Position numbers and translations under genes: made by a program. Of a stretch of DNA of 15,753 nucleotides, positions 1-7,624 are shown piece after piece. The notes beneath the pieces are model-generated. The model was not told the origin of the DNA and searched no databases. It saw nothing but the letters and a program-made list of their open reading frames with translations. Each line of letters begins with the position of its first letter. The first letter of the stretch is position 1. The DNA lies in assembly GCA_001871685.1 (NCBI GenBank), contig MNVK01000137.1, positions 1-15,753 of the forward strand, written 5' to 3'. This DNA comes from Nitrospirae bacterium CG1_02_44_142. Its GTDB lineage: Bacteria; Nitrospirota; Thermodesulfovibrionia; Thermodesulfovibrionales; UBA1546.

Positions 1-102
1 GTGCATGCGGGATTTGCCATACAGAAGGTGGACGAAGAAGCTGCCGGTGAGGCGCTGAAATATATAAAGCAAATTCTGGATGAAACAGACGGAGACTTAT
101 AG
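1..102 (+). CDS. hypC: HypC/HupF hydrogenase maturation chaperone, C-terminal part
   Basis: Partial gene: the window opens inside it and only the last 33 codons and a TAG stop are present. The residues VHAGFAIQKVDEEAA match the conserved C-terminal part of HypC proteins, where a VH-x-GFAI-x-K-x-DEEEA pattern follows the small beta barrel. HypC is a cytoplasmic chaperone that works with HypD to carry and deliver the iron with its cyanide and CO ligands during [NiFe]-hydrogenase assembly. The diagnostic N-terminal MC motif lies outside the window, so the call rests on the C-terminal motif alone. The GTG at base 1 is an internal Val codon rather than a start. The next gene begins 72 bases downstream. 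Confidence 0.8.
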   Translation: MHAGFAIQKVDEEAAGEALKYIKQILDETDGDL

Positions 103-136
103 CCCCTGTTAACGAGCGGGATTGTGGCCATCGTAT

Positions 137-166
137 TTTACGATTTACACCTGATTATGCTATAGT
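137..166 (+). promoter_or_regulatory. Candidate sigma70 promoter for the yeiH-like gene
   Basis: A -35-like TTTACG (137-142) and a -10-like TATAGT (161-166) are separated by 18 bases. The expected start of transcription falls about 7 bases further on, essentially at the ATG at 174, and there is no Shine-Dalgarno sequence in front of that ATG. If real, it would give a leaderless mRNA. The match is by eye, and read-through from hypC is an alternative. Confidence 0.35.
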
Positions 167-173
167 TATTTTT

Positions 174-1127
174 ATGAAGACGAAAGAGTATTTTCCCGGG
201 CTTTTTACTGCTTTCGTAATTGCATTTTTTTCCTATTACCTTTCAACTGTCCATATGTCGTTTGATGCTCTTGTAATTTCTATCATAATCGGGATGTTTG
301 TCGGCAACCTGGTCGCTGACGAAGGAAAATTCACCAAAGGCATTGAAGCTGCGATTAAAATTTTCATGCCTGTTGGGATTGCGCTATATGGCGCCCAATT
401 ACTCATTGGCGAATTGCAGTGGGGAACATTCTTGTCTATCTTTGCCGTTTTTGCGGGGCTGTTCTCCCTTACGTTGTTTTTTTCAAAAATATTTAACCTG
501 GGCAGGGGCCTTTCCGTCCTTCTTGCTTCCGGACTTTCAGTCTGCGGGGCGTCGGCAATCGCAGTGATATCGCCCTTGATTGGAGCTAAAAAAGAAGACA
601 CCTCTATCGCTATTCTGTCGGTTATGATGCTCGGACTGACCGGCATGATTTTTTATCCCCTGATATACGATTTATTTTCTCTCGGCAAAAACGAGTTCGC
701 TTTTTTTACTGGCACAACCCTTCCCATGCTCGGACAGATAAAGGTCGCTGCCGGCAGTGTTTCTCCTGACTGCCTGTCCTATGCTCTAAAAATAAAGCTC
801 ATCAGGATAGCTTTTTTGATTTTTGTCATAACCCTGTCTATTTTCCTCTCTGGCAAAGAAAAGAAAAAGGTGAAGGCACCATGGTTTATCCTGGTCTTTC
901 TATTTTTTGTTGTCCTTACGAATGCAACGGACCTTCTGAAGCCTTTTATGCGGCGGCTCAGTATATTAAGCAGCTTCTTTTTGTCTGCCGGGCTTGCGGC
1001 TATCGGCTTTTCCGTTGATTTTGACGCCATTATAGAAAAAGGCATAACCCCGCTCCTATCTATATATTTATCCTGGATTATTATGCTGCTTTCAATTTAT
1101 CTGTTCAGGACCATGTTGAATGTTTAA
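174..1127 (+). CDS. yeiH: YeiH/UPF0324-family inner-membrane transporter (putative sulfate/anion exporter)
   Basis: A 317-residue, very hydrophobic protein with about ten predicted membrane segments. It belongs to the YeiH/UPF0324 (Cons_hypoth698) family, whose members are annotated as putative sulfate or anion exporters; the true substrate here is unknown. Family marks are the N-terminal MSFDALVISIIIGMFVGN segment, the SVCGASAIAVISPLIGAKK signature (Cys124), the following EDTSIAI helix, and the FFTGTTLP...VAAG segment before a K-x-x-RIAFL helix. E. coli YeiH is about 349 residues, so this one is slightly short. The ATG at 174 has no Shine-Dalgarno sequence and lies just downstream of a -10-like box. 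The last 8 bases overlap the start of the histidine kinase, so the two are probably translationally coupled and the transporter may be linked to that signalling pathway. Confidence 0.85.
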   Translation: MKTKEYFPGLFTAFVIAFFSYYLSTVHMSFDALVISIIIGMFVGNLVADEGKFTKGIEAAIKIFMPVGIALYGAQLLIGELQWGTFLSIFAVFAGLFSLTLFFSKIFNLGRGLSVLLASGLSVCGASAIAVISPLIGAKKEDTSIAILSVMMLGLTGMIFYPLIYDLFSLGKNEFAFFTGTTLPMLGQIKVAAGSVSPDCLSYALKIKLIRIAFLIFVITLSIFLSGKEKKKVKAPWFILVFLFFVVLTNATDLLKPFMRRLSILSSFFLSAGLAAIGFSVDFDAIIEKGITPLLSIYLSWIIMLLSIYLFRTMLNV

Positions 1128-3144
1128 GAAAAAACTCATTTACCGAGCCATCACAATTTTTCTTGTGTTTGCCTTGATGATAATAATCCCCTTGTCATTT
1201 ACCATGCTCAAACAAGCCCGGAATATCATCTCCGGAGAAGAAGTGGAAGCGCCTCACGAAGGAACGGCTTTACCCGAAAGCCGGGAGGCAGTCAAAATCC
1301 GCAAGGAGTTTGTTCCCGTGCTGATTGATAATATGCTCCCGTATATTTTTTATATTCTGCTTCTGGCATTTTTAATGTCAATCTTCTTCTCACGAAAAAT
1401 TCTCATTTCCTTAAAGCAACTCCTTAATGGAGCGAGGGCATTGAGGGACGGCAATCTTGATATACAGCTGGCCGTCATCTCGGATGATGAACTCGGAGAG
1501 GTTACAAAGAGCTTCAATGAAATGTCGGCCGCCCTGAAGAAAGCGACTGATGAGCTTGCACGGAAAAACAGGGAACTAAGAAAAAGACGTGAAGATGAGA
1601 ATGCCCAACTGCTTTCTCTGTCGTCAAAATTGGGGGCGGCTACAGACCTGAAGGACATTATGGGCGATGTCATAGGGCTTGTCAAAGACTTTTTCGGAGC
1701 GGATTTTCTCTGGCTGCTCGCGTATGATAATGAGGAAAACCTGCTCCTGAAAGCCTCTACGGCGTCACTGCAAAGAATTGCTCAGGTAGTCTATAAGACA
1801 GCTCTAATCTCTGTAGAACAATATGCGATAAATGAGAAAAAGCCGATAACTATTGCTGATATGCAGTCAGAAACGAGATTTTATCTTGACCCGTTAATCG
1901 CGGAAAAGCATTACAGGTCAGCCGCTGTGGTTCCCATGTTTATCGGGAAAAAGCCTGTAGGCGCTTTATCGCTGTATTATATCGGACCGAGAATTTTTCG
2001 GGAAGAGGAACTGCATTTTCTGGAAATCATAGGAAACATCCTGGCGGTTTCCATGGAAAGGTCTGAGTTTTATACAAAGGCGATAAGGGCAAAGGAGCTT
2101 TCCGATACCATTTTACAAAGTGCGGCAGACTGCATACTAACTGTTGATACTGCCGGAAGGATAATATCGGCGAATAAGGCTTGTGAAAGAATACTCGGTG
2201 TTTTACCGGAAAATGCTGTCGGAGTTCCGGTTTGCAGTCTTTTTCAGCCTCAGGAGAATGAGGGTTTCAGTGAGCTGCTGTGCGAGTGTGTTTCTATTGC
2301 GCTTGATGAGGGAAAACCCGAAAAGAGAGAGGCATTAATGACAACAGCGCAGGGCAATCAGATAACCGTGCTAATCAGCAGCGCTCCCATACTGGCCCGG
2401 AACGGTCAGGTAACCGGCGTGGTGAACCTTTTTAAGGACATCAGCATGGAAAAAGAGATAGACCGGATGAAGGGCGAACTCGTAAGGTCTGTATCCCATG
2501 AATTTCGCACCCCGCTTTCCGCAATTGTCGGCATGACAGAAATGATACTGAATGGGGACATTGAAGATGAGAAGGTAACGCATTATCTCAATATCATAAA
2601 GAGTGAAGGGCTGAGACTTTCGCAGATGGTATCAGAGCTGCTTAGTATAGCCCGGATTGAATCCGGCAAGAAGAGCTTCAATCTGAAGGCAATTGATGTA
2701 AATAACCTGATACGGACAGTTATAGACTCTTTTGCAGCGCAAAGCGCAAGGAAAGAGGCTGATATCCGCTATAGCGAAAACAGTTTCCTTTCTTTTATTG
2801 GAGATGAAGAAAAAATCAAGCAGCTTCTTATTAATCTACTCGCTAATGCCTTAACATTTTCTGATAATCATTGTATTATAGAAATTGAAGCCCGGAGAAA
2901 ACAGCAGGCAGTGGAAATAATTATTTCAGATAACGGCTGGGGCATATCGCAGGAAGATATTCCCCATATCACGGAAAGATTTTACAGGGGAAAACATGGA
3001 AAAAGAACAAAGGGAACAGGGCTTGGACTTGCCCTGTGCAAAGAAATTGTAAGAATGCATGGAGGCGAAATGGAAATAACGAGCAAAGAAGGGGAAGGGA
3101 CCAGAATATTTTTTACTATTCCAGACAGGGAAAAAGATGAGTAA
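1120..3144 (+). CDS. Membrane sensor histidine kinase (HAMP-GAF-PAS-HisKA-HATPase)
   Basis: A 674-residue sensor kinase. Membrane helices at about residues 10-30 and 71-90 enclose a short extracytoplasmic stretch of roughly 40 residues, too small for a typical periplasmic ligand domain. A HAMP linker (91-145) leads through a coiled coil into a GAF domain (about 165-315) and a PAS domain (about 325-445), so sensing is probably cytoplasmic. The HisKA H-box is SVSHEFRTPLSAI with phospho-accepting His460. The ATP-binding domain has the N-box Asn576, G1 motif DNGWG from Asp604, an F-box ERFYRG and the G2 motif GTGLGL at 632-637, so all catalytic motifs are intact. Its ATG overlaps the transporter stop by 8 bases, and its own stop overlaps the receiver gene by 8 bases. 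The receiver is therefore the obvious cognate partner. The ligand is unknown. Confidence 0.95.
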   Translation: MFKKKLIYRAITIFLVFALMIIIPLSFTMLKQARNIISGEEVEAPHEGTALPESREAVKIRKEFVPVLIDNMLPYIFYILLLAFLMSIFFSRKILISLKQLLNGARALRDGNLDIQLAVISDDELGEVTKSFNEMSAALKKATDELARKNRELRKRREDENAQLLSLSSKLGAATDLKDIMGDVIGLVKDFFGADFLWLLAYDNEENLLLKASTASLQRIAQVVYKTALISVEQYAINEKKPITIADMQSETRFYLDPLIAEKHYRSAAVVPMFIGKKPVGALSLYYIGPRIFREEELHFLEIIGNILAVSMERSEFYTKAIRAKELSDTILQSAADCILTVDTAGRIISANKACERILGVLPENAVGVPVCSLFQPQENEGFSELLCECVSIALDEGKPEKREALMTTAQGNQITVLISSAPILARNGQVTGVVNLFKDISMEKEIDRMKGELVRSVSHEFRTPLSAIVGMTEMILNGDIEDEKVTHYLNIIKSEGLRLSQMVSELLSIARIESGKKSFNLKAIDVNNLIRTVIDSFAAQSARKEADIRYSENSFLSFIGDEEKIKQLLINLLANALTFSDNHCIIEIEARRKQQAVEIIISDNGWGISQEDIPHITERFYRGKHGKRTKGTGLGLALCKEIVRMHGGEMEITSKEGEGTRIFFTIPDREKDE

Positions 3145-3505
3145 GGTAATGGTAGTTGATGATGAGCCGTTTATCCTTATGATGATTGAAGACAAGCTGA
3201 AGAAGGCGAAGATTGATGTGGTAACGCTGAGAGACAGCGGGAAGGCGTTTGAGGCAATAAAGAAAGAAGGGCCTGACCTGGTGATACTTGACTGGATGAT
3301 GCCGGAACTCAGCGGGATTGAACTGTGCAAAATGATTAGGAGCGACCCTGCAATTTCTCATCTCCCTGTTTTTATGCTTACCGCAAAAGGCCAGGATTCC
3401 GACGAGCAGCTTGGTTTGCAGTGCGGCATAACAAGATATATAACAAAACCATTCAGCCCGAAATATCTTCTGGAGCTGGTACAGGAAACGCTTGGAAATA
3501 AATAA
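3137..3505 (+). CDS. Single-domain response regulator (CheY-like receiver)
   Basis: A 122-residue receiver domain with no output domain. The acidic pocket is Asp8-Asp9, the phospho-acceptor is Asp52 in VILDWMMP, the switch Thr is Thr82 in MLTAKG, and the conserved Lys is Lys104 in TKPF; Tyr101 provides the aromatic switch residue. All the residues needed for phosphotransfer are present. The ATG lies inside the end of the kinase gene (ATGAGTAA overlap) behind an AGGGAA ribosome site, and the gene overlaps the HD-GYP gene by 14 bases. HD-GYP proteins often carry a fused receiver (the RpfG layout). Here the receiver is separate but directly upstream, so it probably passes the kinase signal to the HD-GYP protein by contact rather than by fusion. 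This partnership is inferred from gene order. Confidence 0.93.
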   Translation: MSKVMVVDDEPFILMMIEDKLKKAKIDVVTLRDSGKAFEAIKKEGPDLVILDWMMPELSGIELCKMIRSDPAISHLPVFMLTAKGQDSDEQLGLQCGITRYITKPFSPKYLLELVQETLGNK

Positions 3506-4580
3506 CCTGCAGAATGACCTTTCTCTGACGGTCCGGGAGCTTTCAGACACTTATGAAGAACTCTCCCTGCTCTATAGGATTTCGGAGATTTATTCTACGC
3601 TCAGCATAGATGAAATATGTTTGAGGATAGTGGATGAGGCCGTTAGTACGCTAAGTGTAAAAACAGCGGCTGTCCTTTTTCTTGATGAGAAGGGCGAAAT
3701 ACTTTACACAAAGGCATATAAGGGCGCATGGGACGGCGAACGGAAGTTTGCAAGGGACGATGGTGTTATCTGGAAGACAATAGTAACCCAAAAACCTTCG
3801 GCTTTTTGCAGAATAAAAGAGACTGACTACTGCGATTATATCCAGGGCATTGCCTCCCTGATGGTATGCCCTATTTTAGGAAAAAGAAAAGCCGTTGGAG
3901 CTATCGTCGTTGCGGACAAGGAGTTTGGCGAAGAATTTTTCTCCAACGACACCAAGCTGCTTATGGCGATATCATCCCAGGCCGGGCTGGCGATAGAAAA
4001 TGCTTTTCTTTATAGCGAACTTGAAGCGCTGCTTGTCGGCGCTATACGCTGCATGGTAAAGGCCCTGGAGGCAAAATCGCGCTGGACAGCCGGCCACAGC
4101 GAACGCGTAACTGAATACGCCTTAGGGATTGGAAGGGTTATGGATATTGAAACTGAAATTTTGGAGAAACTAAAAATCTGTTCGCTCCTGCATGATATCG
4201 GAAAGATTGCCGTGCCGGTGGAAATACTGAATAAAGGCACTCAACTGACTGAAACGGAATGGCGTGAAATCAGCAGGCACCCGTCAGCCGGAGCTGAAAT
4301 ACTCGGAGAGATTAAGCAGTTCAAAGACGTGATACTTGGCGTAAAGTACCATCACGAACACTGGGATGGTCAGGGTGGGATATTCGGTTTAAGACATGAG
4401 GAGATACCTCTTATGGCGAGGATACTTTCCGTGGCGGACACCTTTGACGCTCTCACCTCAGACAGGCCCTACAGGCCTACAAATTCTAAAAAAGACGCTA
4501 TTGATGAGATTGTTAGGTGCTCCGGCACGCAGTTTGACCCCGCTGTGGTAGAAGCCTTCCTTGAATGGGTTAATGCTTAG
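3492..4580 (+). CDS. GAF and HD-GYP domain protein (cyclic-di-GMP phosphodiesterase-type) with altered GYP motif
   Basis: A 362-residue cytoplasmic protein: an N-terminal helical stretch (about 1-35), a GAF domain (about 40-172) and an HD-GYP domain (about 185-362). HD-GYP enzymes degrade cyclic-di-GMP using a di- or tri-iron centre. Visible ligand motifs are GHSERV (His202), HDIGK (His234-Asp235), HP (in ISRHPSAG), HHE (287-289) and the DTFDALTSDRPYR segment, so the metal site looks intact. The name-giving motif is changed: where most members have DG-x-GYP-x-GL, this one has DGQGGIFGL (292-300), with Gly296-Ile297 replacing Tyr-Pro. The start is a TTG at 3492 behind an AGGAAA ribosome site; there is no ATG nearby in frame, and the start overlaps the receiver gene. 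It may therefore be active, weakened or a sensor. It ends the plus-strand cluster. Confidence 0.9.
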   Translation: MEINNLQNDLSLTVRELSDTYEELSLLYRISEIYSTLSIDEICLRIVDEAVSTLSVKTAAVLFLDEKGEILYTKAYKGAWDGERKFARDDGVIWKTIVTQKPSAFCRIKETDYCDYIQGIASLMVCPILGKRKAVGAIVVADKEFGEEFFSNDTKLLMAISSQAGLAIENAFLYSELEALLVGAIRCMVKALEAKSRWTAGHSERVTEYALGIGRVMDIETEILEKLKICSLLHDIGKIAVPVEILNKGTQLTETEWREISRHPSAGAEILGEIKQFKDVILGVKYHHEHWDGQGGIFGLRHEEIPLMARILSVADTFDALTSDRPYRPTNSKKDAIDEIVRCSGTQFDPAVVEAFLEWVNA

Positions 4581-4663
4581 TTTTCTGACTTCATATAGCA
4601 GGTAAACAGTTGAGGATAAGCCGCCGCGGCGCAATTCGCGATTAAAGATATTTACAGGGAGAT

Positions 4664-5101
4664 TTAGAAAAGCTTGCCGCCTTTTTCAAGGTCTTCGGTC
4701 TTTATGATTAAATATTCCTTATCTGTCTGACTCTTAAGCATAATAGGGCTGCACGCTTTGTTTTCCCATACCTCATCGGCAAGCCTGAATTTAAGGCCGC
4801 ATTCATTGCAGACCAGGTCGGTTCCTTCTATGCGATAGCCCTTTTTCTTTTTATAGCATGTATAGCAGGCGTCAAAATACGTGGAGAGTTTTCCTCCCCG
4901 GTCAGTCCTTATAAAGAAATTGATGCGTTTCCATGATTTTTTGTAGGTATAAAAATGAACCTTCCCGTCGTTTACCACGCTTACGGGTATAGATATGACT
5001 CCTTCCTTCGCTGTTACGACCTTATGCTCTTTCGGCAGATTACTGCACGCGACAGAAAGGATTAATACTAAGATGAGAGTTAAAAAGCGATATCCCTGCA
5101 T
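4664..5101 (-). CDS. DUF2318-type small exported metal- or cluster-binding lipoprotein
   Basis: A 145-residue protein. A hydrophobic signal segment (about 5-18) ends in LSVAC, a plausible but imperfect lipobox with Cys19 as the lipidated residue. The mature part has the DUF2318 cysteine pattern: DAC79-x2-C82, then an LVC98-NE-C101-GLKF segment and a final C117-SP. DUF2318 occurs at the end of membrane Fe-S or iron-transport proteins and as small stand-alone proteins. The CxxC pairs suggest metal, haem or cluster binding, but the biochemical role is unknown. It lies 114 bases downstream of the glutamate synthase operon on the same strand, with a hairpin in between, and has its own TATAAT-like box ending 5 bases before the ATG with no Shine-Dalgarno sequence. 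It is thus probably an independent unit. Confidence 0.78.
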   Translation of the reverse strand: MQGYRFLTLILVLILSVACSNLPKEHKVVTAKEGVISIPVSVVNDGKVHFYTYKKSWKRINFFIRTDRGGKLSTYFDACYTCYKKKKGYRIEGTDLVCNECGLKFRLADEVWENKACSPIMLKSQTDKEYLIIKTEDLEKGGKLF

Positions 5102-5106
5102 AGTTT

Positions 5107-5112
5107 ATTATA
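5107..5112 (-). promoter_or_regulatory. Perfect -10 box (TATAAT) next to the DUF2318 gene start
   Basis: On the minus strand TATAAT ends 5 bases before the ATG at 5101, so transcription would begin at or next to the start codon. The hexamer 17 bases upstream (TGTGAG) is a poor -35. No Shine-Dalgarno sequence precedes the ATG, which fits leaderless initiation, although chance occurrence in AT-rich DNA is possible. Confidence 0.35.
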
Positions 5113-5177
5113 ACAGACGTCCGCCGAGACTCACAGGGAGATTAATGGTTATCAGTTGACTTGATTAGTTTCTATAC

Positions 5178-5207
5178 AAAAGGACTGACCTATTAACCAC
5201 GTCCTTT
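5178..5207 (-). terminator. Weak hairpin after the glutamate synthase operon
   Basis: On the minus strand AAAGGAC (5207-5201) can pair with GTCCTTT (5185-5179) across a 15-base loop. The 3' arm continues into a fourth T but there is no longer T-tract, and the stem is AT-rich. It lies just after the stop codon at 5216. The sequence GTCCTTTAAA is also tandemly duplicated at 5201-5220, so two alternative 5' arms exist. It could be a weak terminator or a processing or stability hairpin. Confidence 0.35.
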
Positions 5208-5215
5208 AAAGTCCT

Positions 5216-7624
5216 TTAAATATTTTCCACCATTTCCCATACGCCGCAGGGGCATATTCCTGCGCAGAAACCGCAGCCTATGCACAACTCGTCATCAACA
5301 ACATATTCATAAGAGCCGTCCTTGCCCTCTACCCTGCTTATTGCCTGCCAGTAGCATGCCGCCTCGCACATGCGGCAGTCCCGGCATGCGCCGCAGGACA
5401 TGCACCTCTCCGCTTCTTTCTCAATCTGGAAATTCCCGCGGCAGACCTCATAGTATTCTGTCTTAATCCTCTCATACGCTATGGGCTGTTTTATCTCTGG
5501 CTGTCTCGGCGCATGCATTATCTGGTAGTTAATATAATCAGCCGCAAGCCTGCCATGACCGATGGCGTTTGTCACCAGGCCAAGGCCTGTCGCATCGCCT
5601 ATGGCAAATACCTTAACGTCCGATGTCTGGTAATTTTCATTTATAGGAATCCATCCTCTTTCCGTATGGACAGATGCAGGGAGAAAATCAAGCTGCGGGA
5701 CGTCTCCAATTGACATGACAACAAAATCAGCGTCTATTGATGAGCCGTCTTTAAAGTAAAGCCTCCCGTCTTTTTTATCATATCTGTCTGTAAGTTTAGG
5801 CCATAGCGCCTGAGTTCCTTTTGCCATTGCTATTTTCATTTCTTCGCCGAAGGCTGCTGGTTTTTGTATATCAACAGCCGTAACAGACTCGGCGCCGTTG
5901 TTATATGCCTCTGACGCAACGTCCATTCCCACATTGCCTGCGCCTATAACAACAACCTTTTTGCCTTTGAGTTCAGGTCTCTTCCCAATGTTGATGTCTT
6001 TGAGAAAATCGTACGCAGAGACAATATCATCAGAGCCGGGAAATGAAATTTTTCTCGGCTGGTGCGCTCCGCATGCAAGCACAACCACCTCATGTTCTTT
6101 GTATATCTCGTGGAACTTGTCTTTATCCACTTTCATATTCAGATGCAGATTTACTCCAAGCTCTTTGAACCTTGATATTTCTTTTTCAAGAATTTCGTGG
6201 GGCAGCCGCTCTCTTGGAATGCAGAGTTCTATCTTTCCCCCAAGTTTGCCGGACGCCTCGTAAATGTCAACTGCATGTCCCTTTAATGCAAGCTGCCAGG
6301 CAGCGCTCATTCCTGCCGGGCCGCCGCCTATAACAGCAATTTTATGTCCTGTTGGCGACGCCTTTTCCGGAGCAGGCAAGTCAAGCGAGAGTTCTCCGAG
6401 CTTGTCTATTGACAGCGGCTTGTCAAGTCTTGTCCGTGTGCAGGCCTGCATACAGAGGTTAGGGCATATCTCACCGCATACAGTTGCAGGCAGAGGGCTG
6501 TATTGTAAAACAAGCTCAAGCGCATCCTGCAATTTTCCCTGCCTGATTAATGAAGCCCTTTTGTGTGATGGGATATGGGTAGGGCATGCATAAGCGCACG
6601 GCGGCGCAAATTTCTCGTTTGCCCAAATAGGTTTGTTGCGCCTTTCTTTCCCTGTTGTGATGTATGGCAATAACGAGAGTTCATGCCCGAGGTATTCCGC
6701 AAATATACCGCCGCTGCCGACCTCTTTCTCCCACATGTTTTTTCTGAAATCCGTGACTGACGTCTTGAACCATTTTCTCGCGCGCTTTTCCTGCGGGGTA
6801 TATGAGAATAGCTTTTTCCAGTCCTCCTGCGAACGTGTAAGTTCATTGTAATATGACGTCCTATCAACCGCCTCAAGGAATGCTCTCATGTTTGTCTTGA
6901 GCCATTCCCAGTCCTGCGGAGTCAGGTCTGCAAGCTTTACATCTTTTTCACTGTATCCCTGAATCTGTCCTCTGAAATATATGATTCCGCCAACCATTCC
7001 TACGCAGGGACGATAGCCTATGATGTTTTTTGGATTCCTCGGATTAACGCCGCAGATTACTGCTGTTCCTCCGGCTTTAAATTCTGCAAATGAATCTCCA
7101 ACATCTCTGAAATACCAGGACTGAGGAGGGTCAAACCTCGGGTTATGTTTTGTCATTGTGTCGCAGCGTGCGCCGCCGCTTCCCTGCACATAGAGGGTTC
7201 CCTGCGCCGCGGCATTCCATACGCCGTTTGTTGCATCGCCGAGCACGGTTATTTTTGCTCCGCAGTTGAGCCATCCCACATCATCGGAGGCGCTGCCTTT
7301 TACGAGAATCTCAGTGCCCGGCATTCCCATGCTTCCAAGGCGCTGGCCGACAGGGCCTTCAACTGTTATCTTTATGGTTTCGCCCCTCGGCCAGATTCTT
7401 CCTCCGATGCCGTGCTGGCCATCTGCAATTATATGAATCTCCCTTGCCCCTTCCCGAACAGCCTGCTGTATCTGCTCCTCAAGGATGCGCGAAGGGGTTC
7501 TTTTGCCTTTTACATTGCCCTTTATAACGGCGGTGTTAGGTGTCAGGTTCTGGGTTTTAGTTTTTTTACTAACCCCTGACCCCTGACCCCTGACCCCTGA
7601 CTTTTTCTTAGCACGCATAATCAA
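5216..7624 (-). CDS. gltB3: Glutamate synthase GXGXG domain (GltB3) fused to GltD-like FAD/NAD(P)H oxidoreductase and a ferredoxin tail
   Basis: An 802-residue fusion. Residues about 35-250 form the GXGXG beta-helix domain that closes the large subunit of glutamate synthase (GIGGRIWPRGE, GDATNGVWNAAAQGTLYV). The GltD-like half begins with cluster-binding cysteines C343/C347 and C383/C387/C391/C395, followed by the FAD motif VIGGGPAG (431-438), the NAD(P)H motif VIGAGNVG (559-566) and the FAD-closing segment FAIGDATGLGL. The tail is a ferredoxin-like region with C741, C744, C747, C750, C753 and C757, then C781, C784, C787 and C791, plus C793. It would feed electrons from NAD(P)H or ferredoxin to the FMN site on GltB2. 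The start is TTG 7624 (GAGG 7 bases upstream) or ATG 7618, both inside the end of gltB2. Residues 8-31 are encoded by a palindromic heptamer repeat and look inserted. Confidence 0.9.
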   Translation of the reverse strand: MIMRAKKKSGVRGQGSGVSKKTKTQNLTPNTAVIKGNVKGKRTPSRILEEQIQQAVREGAREIHIIADGQHGIGGRIWPRGETIKITVEGPVGQRLGSMGMPGTEILVKGSASDDVGWLNCGAKITVLGDATNGVWNAAAQGTLYVQGSGGARCDTMTKHNPRFDPPQSWYFRDVGDSFAEFKAGGTAVICGVNPRNPKNIIGYRPCVGMVGGIIYFRGQIQGYSEKDVKLADLTPQDWEWLKTNMRAFLEAVDRTSYYNELTRSQEDWKKLFSYTPQEKRARKWFKTSVTDFRKNMWEKEVGSGGIFAEYLGHELSLLPYITTGKERRNKPIWANEKFAPPCAYACPTHIPSHKRASLIRQGKLQDALELVLQYSPLPATVCGEICPNLCMQACTRTRLDKPLSIDKLGELSLDLPAPEKASPTGHKIAVIGGGPAGMSAAWQLALKGHAVDIYEASGKLGGKIELCIPRERLPHEILEKEISRFKELGVNLHLNMKVDKDKFHEIYKEHEVVVLACGAHQPRKISFPGSDDIVSAYDFLKDINIGKRPELKGKKVVVIGAGNVGMDVASEAYNNGAESVTAVDIQKPAAFGEEMKIAMAKGTQALWPKLTDRYDKKDGRLYFKDGSSIDADFVVMSIGDVPQLDFLPASVHTERGWIPINENYQTSDVKVFAIGDATGLGLVTNAIGHGRLAADYINYQIMHAPRQPEIKQPIAYERIKTEYYEVCRGNFQIEKEAERCMSCGACRDCRMCEAACYWQAISRVEGKDGSYEYVVDDELCIGCGFCAGICPCGVWEMVENI
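7532..7601. repeat. Palindromic element made of heptamer repeats, inside the gltB3-gltD coding sequence
   Basis: The right arm is four perfect tandem copies of CCCCTGA (7573-7600) on the plus strand, TCAGGGG on the coding strand. The left arm (7533-7560) is four degenerate heptads in the opposite orientation: GTGTTAG, GTGTCAG, GTTCTGG, GTTTTAG. Seven T residues (7561-7567) separate the arms, so the whole can fold as a long imperfect hairpin. It encodes coding residues 8-31, a low-complexity stretch just after the start codon and before the conserved GltB3 domain. The same heptad occurs at 14135-14169 in an unrelated gene. Confidence 0.8.

Noticed and set aside
4626..4687. Possible plus-strand terminator after the HD-GYP gene (GCGGC paired with GCCGC, then CTTTTTC)
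   Set aside because: The loop is about 40 bases, the stem is short and bulged, and the T-tract lies inside the convergent DUF2318 gene. It is not better than chance.
5898..6593. Long open frames on the plus strand opposite the glutamate synthase fusion (also near 7145-7579 and 8320-9227)
   Set aside because: They lie antisense to well-conserved enzymes, show no recognisable domains and have low-complexity compositions typical of antisense shadows.
7573..7600. Tandem heptads as a CRISPR array or telomere-like sequence
   Set aside because: Units are only 7 bases with no spacers, no cas genes are present, and the array is inside a coding frame.
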